From positions 100,881-164,880 of the forward strand of contig JANYAE010000016.1 of assembly GCA_025355105.1 (NCBI GenBank): a DNA stretch of 64,000 nucleotides. The letters are read 5' to 3'. Source of the DNA: Pseudomonadota bacterium. Lineage in GTDB: Bacteria > Pseudomonadota > Gammaproteobacteria > Steroidobacterales > Steroidobacteraceae. Every line of letters starts with the position of its first letter. Position 1 is the stretch's first letter. The notes below the pieces were generated by a model. The model had not been told where the DNA came from, did not search any database, and was given only the letters and a program-made list of their open reading frames with translations. Below, in pieces: positions 53,625 to 61,773 of this stretch. The position numbers were made by a program, and so were the translations under genes.

Positions 53625-55118
53625 CTAGCGCTTGGGGCCTGCGGAATTCCGGCGCGGCGCGGCGGGCGTCGCCCCCGTGCCCCGCCCCTCGGCCCAGGTC
53701 TCGAGTGCGCGCTCCCGGCTCCGCTTGAGGTCGACGATCGGCGCCGGGTAGTCGCTACCGATCGTGACGCCCGCGGCCGCGAGGACCGCAGCCGGTGCGA
53801 GGAACGGGCGGTGCAGCCACTCGTCGGGCAGGCGCGCGAGCTCGGGCAACCACCGGCGCAGGTAACCGCGGTCCGGATCGAAGCGCTCGGCCTGCAGCAC
53901 GGGATTGAAGATCCGGTAGTAGGGCGCCGCATCGGCGCCCGAGCCCGCCGTCCACTGCCAGCCCATCGTGTTGTTGGCAAGATCCGCATCCACCAGCGTC
54001 TCGTGGAACCAGCGGGCGCCCTCGAGCCAGTGGAGCCCGAGGTTCTTGGTCAGGAACGAGGCGACTACCATGCGCACGCGGTTGTGCATCCAGCCCGTCG
54101 CCCAGAGCTCGCGCATGCCGGCATCGACGAGCGGAATCCCCGTGCGGCCGCGTTGCCACGCAGCGAGGCCCGCGGAATCGCTGCGCCAACGATGGCCGTT
54201 GAAGCGCGGGTCCATCGGCGCCTCGCTGGTGTGCGGAAAATGGTGCAGCACGTGGTGCGCGAACTCGCGCCAGCCGAGCTGACGCAGGAACGCCTCCGCG
54301 CCACGGGCCCGCGCGGCCGCTCCCGGCGCGGGCGCGCGCGCGCGAATCGCGGCGAGCGCCTGCCGCGGTGACAGCTCGCCGAAGTGCAGGTGCGCCGACA
54401 GCCGCGACGTACCCGCCGTGTCCGGCCGGTCGCGTGCTTCGGTGTAGTCGGCGACGGCCTCGTCGAGGAAGCGCTCGAGGCGCGCGAGTGCCGCGGCCTC
54501 GCCCGGCTGGAACCGTGCGGTGAGGCCCGCGTCCCAGCGGATGCGCGGCAGGAGCGCGAGCGCGTCGAGCGCGAGGCTCGGCGGCGGGTTGGCTCCGCGT
54601 GCGCGGAGCCGCGGCCGTGGCAGCGGCGGCGCGCTCACCTCGAGCGCCGCTTGCCACGCTCGCCAGTAGGGCGTGAACACCCGAAACGCGCCGCCCGCCT
54701 GGGTGCGCAGCGCTGCGGGCTCGAGGAGCAGGTTGCCGGCGAAGGACTCGCTCGCGACGCCCGCCTCCGCGAGTTGGACCTCGACCGCCGCATCGCGCGC
54801 GGCGAGCGCCGGCTCAAAGGTCCGGTTGAAGAAAACGGCGCTCGCGCCCGTTTCGGCGGCCAGCGCGCACAGCGCCGCCCCGCTCGGGCCGCGGCGTAGG
54901 ATCAGTCGCGAGCCCTCGGCCGCGAGTGCGGCACCGAGCGCGCCCAGGCTGTGGTGCAGCCACCAGCGACTCGCACTCCCGGGTGCCCAAGGCGCCGCTT
55001 CCTCCGGCGCGTGCACGTACACCGGGATCACGCGCTCCGCCGCCCGCGCCGCCGCGGACAGGGCGGCGTGGTCGGCGAGGCGTAGGTCGTTGCGGAACCA
55101 AACGAGGGCGGTGCGCAT
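53625..55118 (-). CDS. phrB: Deoxyribodipyrimidine photolyase (class I CPD type)
   Basis: Light-dependent repair of pyrimidine dimers. MRTALVWFRNDLRLADHAAL is the family N-terminus; the FAD/DNA part has SAHLHFGELSPRQALAAIRA, FLRQLGWREFAHHVLHHFPH, GRTGIPLVDAGMRELWATGW MHNRVRMVVASFLTKNLGLHW and TMGWQWTAGSGADAAPYYRI. 497 residues. An in-frame ATG five codons upstream is possible. Next to the cfa/FAD oxidase/DUF1365 genes on the same strand, a neighbourhood known from photo-oxidative stress regulons. Confidence 0.94.
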   Translation of the reverse strand: MRTALVWFRNDLRLADHAALSAAARAAERVIPVYVHAPEEAAPWAPGSASRWWLHHSLGALGAALAAEGSRLILRRGPSGAALCALAAETGASAVFFNRTFEPALAARDAAVEVQLAEAGVASESFAGNLLLEPAALRTQAGGAFRVFTPYWRAWQAALEVSAPPLPRPRLRARGANPPPSLALDALALLPRIRWDAGLTARFQPGEAAALARLERFLDEAVADYTEARDRPDTAGTSRLSAHLHFGELSPRQALAAIRARAPAPGAAARARGAEAFLRQLGWREFAHHVLHHFPHTSEAPMDPRFNGHRWRSDSAGLAAWQRGRTGIPLVDAGMRELWATGWMHNRVRMVVASFLTKNLGLHWLEGARWFHETLVDADLANNTMGWQWTAGSGADAAPYYRIFNPVLQAERFDPDRGYLRRWLPELARLPDEWLHRPFLAPAAVLAAAGVTIGSDYPAPIVDLKRSRERALETWAEGRGTGATPAAPRRNSAGPKR

Positions 55119-55224
55119 GGTGAGAGCAGTCATTCGCGCAGGATGCGCGGACGGATGCAGGTGCGCGCAGGAAAATTCCGCGCTCGCTGCCGGTGGACGG
55201 AGCCTTCCCCGCGCCCGTTGCCGC

Positions 55225-56109
55225 TCAGGCGCCTTGGCGGAGCGCCGCGATGCGCTCCTCGAGCGGCGGGTGGCTCATGAACAGCCGCTTGAGGCCGCTG
55301 ACGCGATCGGGACCGGCGATGCCGAAGGCCTGCAGGGTGTCGGGCAGCCCTTCGGCCGCGACGCGCTTGAGGGCCTCGAGCGCGCCAATCATCCCGGCGC
55401 GGCTGCCGAGGCGGGCGCCGCCCGCATCGGCGCGGAACTCGCGGCGCCGCGAGAACCACATCACGATCATCGAGGCGAACAGGCTCAGGACCAGCTGCGC
55501 AACGATGGTCGAGACCCAGAACGCGGGGCCGTTGCCGCGGCTTTCGCCGTCGCGCGACAGCAGGCGGTCGACGAGGTTGCCGATCACGCGCGACAACACG
55601 AACACGAAGGTGTTCACCACGCCCTGGATCAGCGTCAGCGTGACCATGTCGCCGTTGGCGACGTGCGTGACCTCGTGGCCGAGCACCGCCTCGGCTTCCG
55701 GCCGGCCCATGCGGGCCAGCAGCCCGGAGCTCACCGCCACCAGCGAGGCATCGCGGCGCGCGCCGGTCGCGAAGGCGTTGGGCTCGGGCGAGTCGAATAT
55801 GCCGACCTCGGGCATGCCGATGCCGGCCACCTGCGCCTCGCGCCGCACGGTCGCGACCAGCCAGGCTTCGGTGTCGTTGGCGGGGTTGGTGATGAGCTTG
55901 ATGCCCAGGCTGCGCTTCGCGATCCACTTCGAGATCGCGAGCGAGAAGAACGCGCCGCCGAAGCCGATCACGGCGCCGACGACCAGCAGTGGACCGAAGT
56001 TGATGCCGTGGGCGTCGAGCCAGGGGCCGACGCCGAGCACGCCGAGGACGATCGAGGCGAGCAGCAGCACCGCGAAGTTCGTGGCAAGCAATAAAACGAT
56101 GCGCAACAT
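55225..56109 (-). CDS. htpX: Heat-shock membrane metalloprotease HtpX
   Basis: 294 residues. Two N-terminal membrane helices ([20 protein letters not shown] and [20 protein letters not shown]), the zinc motif HEVTH (H145, E146, H149), a further hydrophobic pair, and the downstream [18 protein letters not shown] with the third zinc ligand Glu. The ATG at 56109 gives the canonical HtpX start. HtpX degrades misfolded inner membrane proteins; it has its own heat-shock promoter here. Confidence 0.96.
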   Translation of the reverse strand: MLRIVLLLATNFAVLLLASIVLGVLGVGPWLDAHGINFGPLLVVGAVIGFGGAFFSLAISKWIAKRSLGIKLITNPANDTEAWLVATVRREAQVAGIGMPEVGIFDSPEPNAFATGARRDASLVAVSSGLLARMGRPEAEAVLGHEVTHVANGDMVTLTLIQGVVNTFVFVLSRVIGNLVDRLLSRDGESRGNGPAFWVSTIVAQLVLSLFASMIVMWFSRRREFRADAGGARLGSRAGMIGALEALKRVAAEGLPDTLQAFGIAGPDRVSGLKRLFMSHPPLEERIAALRQGA

Positions 56110-56157
56110 GGAGTTCGGACCTCGCGGTTCGCGGGGATTCGTGCCCTCGCAGGCTGC

Positions 56158-56185
56158 TAATGGGGCCGGCCCAAGCGAGTTCAAG
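56158..56185 (-). promoter_or_regulatory. Sigma-32 (heat-shock) promoter of htpX
   Basis: On the minus strand CTTGAA (56185-56180), 14 bases, CCCCATTA (56165-56158). The sigma-32 consensus is CTTGAAA, 13-15 bases, CCCCATNT. The predicted transcript would begin near 56150, about 40 bases before the htpX ATG. htpX is a classical sigma-32 target. Confidence 0.75.
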
Positions 56186-56327
56186 GCGGCGGCCGCGATC
56201 TGCCGCGCGGCGGCGGGGCCCCGCGGAAGCCCCTGCCCGGACAGGAGAAATTGACTCCACCGGGGCGAATGACGAAGATCGGAGTACGAACTGCGATTCG
56301 CTCATCGAGACGGGTGGCGGGGGATCC

Positions 56328-56672
56328 ATGACGCGACTTTCGGGGGAGAGGCGAGTGCCGGCGGCGGGCGAGCTGCCCGGCTGGACCTTTTTCAGCAACC
56401 ACAGCCACGTGCTCGTCTGCCTCGCCCAGGACGCCGACGCGCGCCTGCGCGACGTCGCCCAGTCTGTCGGCATCACCGAGCGCGCGGTGCAGAAGATCGT
56501 CGCCGACCTCGAAGCCGCCGGTGTCGTCGCCCGCGAGCGCCGCGGACGCCGCAACCACTACCGCCTGCACACCGAACGGCCGCTCCGGCACCCCATCGAG
56601 GCGCACCGCACGGTGGGGGCGCTGCTCGGCATGCTGCTCGAACGCGCCGAGTGGCGCCGCCTCAGCGACTAG
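56328..56672 (+). CDS. Winged helix-turn-helix protein of the MarR/ArsR-like type
   Basis: 114 residues: WTFFSNHSHVLVCLAQDADA RLRDVAQSVGITERAVQKIV ADLEAAGVVARERRGRRNHYRL is a complete winged-helix domain with a basic wing. The C-terminal tail (LRHPIEAHRTVGALLGMLLE) may be a dimer helix. No effector-binding domain or metal site is seen. The ATG at 56328 was chosen because the sequence before it is low-complexity. Divergent from htpX and ends one base before arnD (convergent). Target unknown. Confidence 0.8.
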   Translation: MTRLSGERRVPAAGELPGWTFFSNHSHVLVCLAQDADARLRDVAQSVGITERAVQKIVADLEAAGVVARERRGRRNHYRLHTERPLRHPIEAHRTVGALLGMLLERAEWRRLSD

Positions 56673-56673
56673 C

Positions 56674-57579
56674 TCACGCGGCCGGGCCCTGCAGCGCGAG
56701 ACTGCCGCTGCGACCCGGCACCTCGCCCAGCACAACCCGGTGCCGGGGCAGGCGCGCGGGGTCGAGCTGACGCCGCATTTCGGCGAGCGTGACGAGGCGC
56801 GCGCCGCGCGCGCGCCAGGTGTCGATGAGCCGCGCGAACGCCGGCGCGAAGCGCTGCCCCTCGAGTTCGGCGTGCAGCGTGAACACGTGGGCGCCGCCCG
56901 CCGGCGGCCCGGCACTGAGATCGAGGATGCGGTCGACCGCCGCGTGGACGTCGCGGCCGTCGACGCCCACGAGCTCGTCGAGCGTCGGCAGCGTCGTCGG
57001 CAGCTGCGGGCAGCGCCCGCGGTAGGACCCCATCGCCGGCAGGAACGGGGCGCTGCCCCGCGAATCGCTCGCGTAGTCGAGCCCGAGCTCGTCCTCGAGC
57101 GCGAACAGGTGCTCGTTCACCTGCCAGCCCGCCGCGCAGTGCGCGTGTGCGCGCGCGCCGAAAGCCTCCTGGTAGGCGCTCGCGGCGAGCTCCACCTGCT
57201 GGCGGGTCCACGCGGCGTCGCGGGTGGCGACGTTGTCCTGCCAGTAGACGTGGTCGTAGCAATGGATGCCGGTCTCGTGCCCCGCCGCCGCCACCGACCG
57301 CAGCACCCCGCGCGCGCGCCGCGCGATGTAGGGACCGGGCAGCAGCACGCCGTAGAGCAGCGTCTTGAGGCCGTAGTGACTCACCACCGAGGTGCGTTGC
57401 ACCTTGGCGAGGAACCCCGGCCGGAATACGCGGCGCAGCGCGCGCCCGGTATGGTCGGGCCCGAGGCTGAAGTAGAAGCTGGCGCGGATCCCGCGCGCGC
57501 CCAGGTCGGCCACGAGCCGCGGCACGCCCTCGAGCGTGCCGCGGTAGGTGTCGACGTCGACCTTGAGCGCGATGTCCAT
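56674..57579 (-). CDS. arnD: 4-deoxy-4-formamido-L-arabinose-phosphoundecaprenol deformylase
   Basis: Removes the formyl group from undecaprenyl-phosphate-Ara4FN. Polysaccharide deacetylase fold: MDIALKVDVDTYRGTLEGVP, ASFYFSLGPDHTGRALRRVF, HETGIHCYDHVYWQ and HVFTLHAELEGQ. 301 residues, the ArnD length. Last gene of the arn operon, 32 bases after the decarboxylase gene. Confidence 0.93.
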   Translation of the reverse strand: MDIALKVDVDTYRGTLEGVPRLVADLGARGIRASFYFSLGPDHTGRALRRVFRPGFLAKVQRTSVVSHYGLKTLLYGVLLPGPYIARRARGVLRSVAAAGHETGIHCYDHVYWQDNVATRDAAWTRQQVELAASAYQEAFGARAHAHCAAGWQVNEHLFALEDELGLDYASDSRGSAPFLPAMGSYRGRCPQLPTTLPTLDELVGVDGRDVHAAVDRILDLSAGPPAGGAHVFTLHAELEGQRFAPAFARLIDTWRARGARLVTLAEMRRQLDPARLPRHRVVLGEVPGRSGSLALQGPAA

Positions 57580-57611
57580 TTAGCTGCGCGCCCGCCGCAC
57601 GAAGCCCGGCC

Positions 57612-58667
57612 TCAGCCGGGCGCCGAATCGATCAGTTGGGCGGCGGCGGTCACTTCGGCGGCGTACGCGTCGAACACCGCGCGCAGGATCTCGTCCATGC
57701 CGCCATGCGGCGCCCAGCCGAGGTCGGCCTTGGTATTGTCGATCCACGGCACCCGCGTCTGCACGTCCTCGTAGCCCTTGCCGTAGAACTCCTGGGAGCC
57801 GACCTCGCGGATCTTGACCTTCTTGGCCTGGGTCGAGTACGCCGGATGCTGCTTGCCGATCTCGATCATCTTCTCGGCGAGCTCGCGGATCGAGAAGTCA
57901 TTCACCGGGTTGCCGATGTTGTAGATCTTGCCGTTGGCGATCCCGCCTTCGTTCTTGATAATACGCATGACCGCATCGATGCCGTCGTTGATGTGCGTGA
58001 AGCAGCGCCGCTGGCGACCGCCGTCGACGAGGCTGATGTCCTCGCCGCGCGCGATGTGCGCGAGGAACTGCGTGGCGACCCGGCTCGAGCCTTCCTTCGC
58101 GGTCGCGAGTGAATCGAGACCCGACCCCACCCAGTTGAAGGGCCGGATCAGCGTGAAGTCGAGCTTGTCGCGCTGGCCGTAGGCCCAGATGATGCGATCC
58201 ATCAGCTGCTTGCTGCAGGAATAGATCCAGCGCTGCTTTTCGATCGGACCGAGCACGAGGTTCGACTTCTCGGGATGGAACTCCTTGTCGGCGCACATGC
58301 CGTACACCTCGGAGGTGGACGGGAAGATCACGCGCTTCTTGTACTTCACGCAGGCGCGGATCAGCGGCAGGTTCGCCTCGAAGTCGAGCTCGAACACGCG
58401 CAGCGGCTCCTTCACGTAGGTCGCCGGCGTCGCGATCGCGACCAGCGGCAGGATCACGTCGCACTTGCGGATGTGGTACTCCACCCACTCGTGGTTGATC
58501 GTGATGTCGCCCTCAAAGAAGTGGAAGCGCGGATTGCTGATGAACGGCCGCACGCGGTCGTCCTGCATGTCCATGCCCCAGATCTGCCAGTCGGTGTTGG
58601 CGAGGATCGTGCGGCTCAGGTGGTGGCCGATGAAGCCGTTCACGCCGAGGATGAGGATCTTCTTCAT
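57612..58667 (-). CDS. arnA: UDP-glucuronate decarboxylase half of ArnA (separate gene)
   Basis: Oxidative decarboxylation of UDP-glucuronic acid to UDP-Ara4O. 351 residues: NAD motif ILGVNGFIGHHLSRTIL, the ArnA-like STSEVYGMCADKEFHPEKSN, the YSCSK catalytic Tyr/Lys motif and RPFNWVGSGLDSLATAKEGS SRVATQF. In E. coli this domain is fused to the C-terminus of ArnA; here it is its own gene. The ATG overlaps the formyltransferase stop by four bases. Confidence 0.93.
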   Translation of the reverse strand: MKKILILGVNGFIGHHLSRTILANTDWQIWGMDMQDDRVRPFISNPRFHFFEGDITINHEWVEYHIRKCDVILPLVAIATPATYVKEPLRVFELDFEANLPLIRACVKYKKRVIFPSTSEVYGMCADKEFHPEKSNLVLGPIEKQRWIYSCSKQLMDRIIWAYGQRDKLDFTLIRPFNWVGSGLDSLATAKEGSSRVATQFLAHIARGEDISLVDGGRQRRCFTHINDGIDAVMRIIKNEGGIANGKIYNIGNPVNDFSIRELAEKMIEIGKQHPAYSTQAKKVKIREVGSQEFYGKGYEDVQTRVPWIDNTKADLGWAPHGGMDEILRAVFDAYAAEVTAAAQLIDSAPG

Positions 58668-59632
58668 GGGCTGGTTGCTCTTGCTTGGGCCCGCAGCGGC
58701 GGGCGGGTTGGCACGGGTTTGCGCCCGAACGCGGTGATGAAGGTATCGACATCGAGTGGCCGACCGTCGAGGAAGGCCTCCACGAGCTCAAGACGTCCGC
58801 CGTCGCCGCATTCGGCGACCAGCCGCGCGCCGTCCGCGTACAGGCGCGGGCCCTCGGCGGCCGGGTGCGACGCCGCGTCCAGCCGGCGGGTGGTGTTGAC
58901 ACGCACGACCGCGGGCCCGAGCGTCGCGAACGCGCCCGGGAAAGGCGGCGCGACCGCGCGCACCAGGTTGTGGATCCGGCTCGCCGGCCAGTCCCACGAG
59001 AACTCGCCGTCGGCCGGCCGCCGGCCGCCGAAGTAGGAGCCCTTGGCGAGGTCGAGCGGACGGGCGACGGCGGTGCCGGCGATCAGCGCCGGCAGCGTGC
59101 GCTTGAGAACGCTGACCGCGGCGTCGGCGACGCGCCCGGCGACCTCGACAGCCGTGTCGTCGGGCCCGATTGACACGCGTTGCTGGTCGAGGAGCGCGCC
59201 GGCGTCGGGCTTGGCGATCATGTAGTGGAGGCTCGCGCCCGTCTCGGTCTCGCCGTTCAGGATCGCCCAGTTCACGGGCGCGCGCCCGCGGTACTTGGGC
59301 AGCAGCGAGCCGTGCATGTTGAGGGCACCCTGGCGGGCGAGCGCGAGGACGGCGGCGGGCAGCATGCGCCGGTAGTAGAAGGAGAAGATGAAGTCGGGCG
59401 CAAGCGCCGTCAGCCGCTCGAGCACCTCGGCCGCGCCGGGTTCGGCGGGCGTCAGTACCTGGCTCCCGGCCGCACGCGCGACCTCCGCGACGCTCGCGAA
59501 CCAGCGTCGCTCGCCGGGGTCGTCCTCGTGCGTGACCACGAGTGGCACGGCCACGTCCGACTCGAGGAGCGCGCCGAGGCAGCGCGCGCCGACCTCGGAG
59601 TACGCGAACACCACGGCGCGCGTCTGGCTCAC
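58664..59632 (-). CDS. arnA: UDP-Ara4N formyltransferase half of ArnA (separate gene)
   Basis: Transfers a formyl group from 10-formyl-THF to UDP-L-Ara4N. 322 residues from GTG at 59632, interleaved with the arnC stop. Formyltransferase features: GALNMHGSLLPKYRGRAPVN WAILNGETETGASLHYM, with the N-H-D type active site (N in LNMHGS, H, and D in AKPDAGALLDQ). Equivalent to the N-terminal half of ArnA. Confidence 0.93.
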   Translation of the reverse strand: MSQTRAVVFAYSEVGARCLGALLESDVAVPLVVTHEDDPGERRWFASVAEVARAAGSQVLTPAEPGAAEVLERLTALAPDFIFSFYYRRMLPAAVLALARQGALNMHGSLLPKYRGRAPVNWAILNGETETGASLHYMIAKPDAGALLDQQRVSIGPDDTAVEVAGRVADAAVSVLKRTLPALIAGTAVARPLDLAKGSYFGGRRPADGEFSWDWPASRIHNLVRAVAPPFPGAFATLGPAVVRVNTTRRLDAASHPAAEGPRLYADGARLVAECGDGGRLELVEAFLDGRPLDVDTFITAFGRKPVPTRPPLRAQARATSP

Positions 59633-60633
59633 GCCACGTAGTCCGGCGGGCGGCGACGCTCGACGACGTCGCTGGCCGGGGCTTCGGGATCGGCGTGCGC
59701 CTCGAGGACGGCGCCGATGATGTAGCGCGGCCGCTGGCGCACTTGCACGTAGATCCGGCCGATGTATTCGCCGAGCAGGCCGATGCCGAAGAGCGCGATG
59801 CCGAGGAAGAAGAACACGATCGCGAACAGAGTGAACACGCCGTCGACCTCGGGTCCGAGCACGAGCCGCCGGCCGAGCAGGTAGACCACCAGCGCGCCCG
59901 ACAGCAGCGAGAGCACGAGGCCGGCGAGCGAGAAGGCCTGCAGCGGCACGGTCGAGAAGCCCGTCATGAGGTCGAAGGTCAGGCGGATCAGCTTGTAGAG
60001 CGAGTACTTCGAGGCGCCCGCCACCCGCTCGTCGTGCTTGACCTCGATCTCGGTGGGATTCGCGGCGTACAGCGAGGCGAGCGCGGGAATGAAGGTGACG
60101 TTCTCGCGGGTGGAATTGATCGCCTCCACGACGCTGCGGGCGTAGCCGCGCAGCATGCAGCCGTGGTCGGCCATCTTGATCGGCGTCGCGCGCTCGCGGA
60201 TCAGGTTCACGAACTTCGAGGCCGTACGCCGCCACCACATGTCCTGGCGGTTCGCGCGCCAGGTGCCGACGTAATCGTGCCCGGCCTCGAGCTGCGCGAG
60301 CAGCTTGCCGACTTCCTCGGGCGGATTCTGCAGGTCGGCATCGAGCGTGACGACGTAGCGGCCGCGCGCGCGGGCGAAAGCGGCGAGGATCGCGGCGTGC
60401 TGGCCGAAGTTGACCTGCAGGAGGATGACTCGCGTCTCCTCGGGGCGGCGCTCGAACTGCTGGCGCAGCAGCGTCACCGAGCCGTCGCGGCTGCCGTCGT
60501 TGACGAACAGAACCTCGTAGCGGCGCTTGAGCGCATCGAGCGCGGGATACAGGCGCGCGAACAGCGCCGGCAGCACGTCCTCCTCGTTGTAGACGGGGAT
60601 GACGACGGAGAGGATCGTGGCGGCTTCGTTCAC
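59629..60633 (-). CDS. arnC: Undecaprenyl-phosphate Ara4FN transferase
   Basis: GT2 family glycosyltransferase moving Ara4FN from UDP to undecaprenyl phosphate. Motifs: LSVVIPVYNEEDVLPALFAR, VLFVNDGSRDGSVTLLRQQF, VTLDADLQNPPEEVGKLLAQ; two C-terminal membrane helices (SLAGLVLSLLSGALVVYLLG and FTLFAIVFFFLGIALFGIGL). 334 residues. Between arnB (11-base gap) and the formyltransferase. Confidence 0.93.
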   Translation of the reverse strand: MNEAATILSVVIPVYNEEDVLPALFARLYPALDALKRRYEVLFVNDGSRDGSVTLLRQQFERRPEETRVILLQVNFGQHAAILAAFARARGRYVVTLDADLQNPPEEVGKLLAQLEAGHDYVGTWRANRQDMWWRRTASKFVNLIRERATPIKMADHGCMLRGYARSVVEAINSTRENVTFIPALASLYAANPTEIEVKHDERVAGASKYSLYKLIRLTFDLMTGFSTVPLQAFSLAGLVLSLLSGALVVYLLGRRLVLGPEVDGVFTLFAIVFFFLGIALFGIGLLGEYIGRIYVQVRQRPRYIIGAVLEAHADPEAPASDVVERRRPPDYVA

Positions 60634-60644
60634 AGGTTCAGCCT

Positions 60645-61769
60645 TCAGTGCGCAACCAGGGCCAGGAGGGCGTCGCAGACCCGATCGACGTCCGCGGCGG
60701 TCATGGCCGGAAAGAGCGGCAGGGTGACCGTCTCGGCACCGATCCGTGCGGCGTTCGGATACTCCGCCGGGTCGTTGCCGAGGCTCCGATAGTAGGTGAG
60801 GCCCGGTATCGACGGGTAGTGGACCCCCACGCCGATGCCGGCCTCGCGCATCCGCGCCACGAAGTCGTCGCGGCTGATCCCGAGGCGGGTCAAGGGGATG
60901 AGCACGGCGAATATGTGCCAGCTGTGGCCCTCGTCACCCGGCAGCGGCAGCATGTCCGCCGCCACCCGGTTGCCGAGGCGCGTGAAGTAATGGGCCACGA
61001 GCCTGCGCCGGGCGGCGTTGAAGCCGTCGAGGTTCCTGAGCTGGCCGATGCCGACGGCGGCGGCCACGTCCGTGAGGTTGTACTTGCCGCCGGCCGTGAA
61101 CACATCGACGTTGCCGGCGCCGTCCTTGCCGATGCCGTGGAAGCGCTCGCGATCGAGCGGCAGCGTCAGCGCGGCGTCGCCGTAGCACAGCGCGCCGCCC
61201 TCGATCGTCGTCATGTTCTTGTTCGGGTGGAAGCTGAAGCAGGCGACGTCGCCGAAGCTGCCGATCGGCCGGCCGCGATAGCGGGTGCCGATTGCGTGGG
61301 CGGCATCCTCGACAACGCGCAGGCCGTGCTGCTCGGCGAGCGCATTGACCGGGTCCATATCGACCGCCAGACCCGCGAAGTGCACCGGCATGATCGCGCG
61401 GGTGCGCGGGCTGATCGCGGCGGCGACGGATTCGGCAGTCAGGTTCCGCGAGCGCAGGCCCACGTCGACGAATACCGGCCGGGCGCCGAGGCGCACGACC
61501 ACGTTCGCCGAGGCTGCAAAACTCATGGCCGGGACGATGACCTCGTCGCCGGGGCCGACGCCAAAAGCCTTCAGTGCCATCTCGAGCCCGCCAGTCGCGG
61601 AGGTCATGACCTTCACGTGGCGGTTGCCACCGACGTAGGCGGCGAGCGCACGCTCGAGTTCGGCGACCTTGGGGCCCGAGGTGATCCAGCCGGAGCGCAG
61701 CACCGCGACCACCTCGGCGATGGTCGCCTCGTCGATCGAGGGTCGGGTGAAGGGCAGGATGTCTTTCAT
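60645..61769 (-). CDS. arnB: UDP-4-amino-4-deoxy-L-arabinose aminotransferase
   Basis: PLP enzyme of the DegT/DnrJ/EryC1 family. MKDILPFTRPSIDEATIAEV is the ArnB start; the PLP lysine lies in FSFHPNKNMTTIEGGALCYG, preceded by VVEDAAHAIGTRYRGRPIGS. 374 residues. Converts UDP-Ara4O to UDP-Ara4N using glutamate. Four bases after arnT. Confidence 0.95.
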   Translation of the reverse strand: MKDILPFTRPSIDEATIAEVVAVLRSGWITSGPKVAELERALAAYVGGNRHVKVMTSATGGLEMALKAFGVGPGDEVIVPAMSFAASANVVVRLGARPVFVDVGLRSRNLTAESVAAAISPRTRAIMPVHFAGLAVDMDPVNALAEQHGLRVVEDAAHAIGTRYRGRPIGSFGDVACFSFHPNKNMTTIEGGALCYGDAALTLPLDRERFHGIGKDGAGNVDVFTAGGKYNLTDVAAAVGIGQLRNLDGFNAARRRLVAHYFTRLGNRVAADMLPLPGDEGHSWHIFAVLIPLTRLGISRDDFVARMREAGIGVGVHYPSIPGLTYYRSLGNDPAEYPNAARIGAETVTLPLFPAMTAADVDRVCDALLALVAH

Positions 61770-61773
61770 GGGG

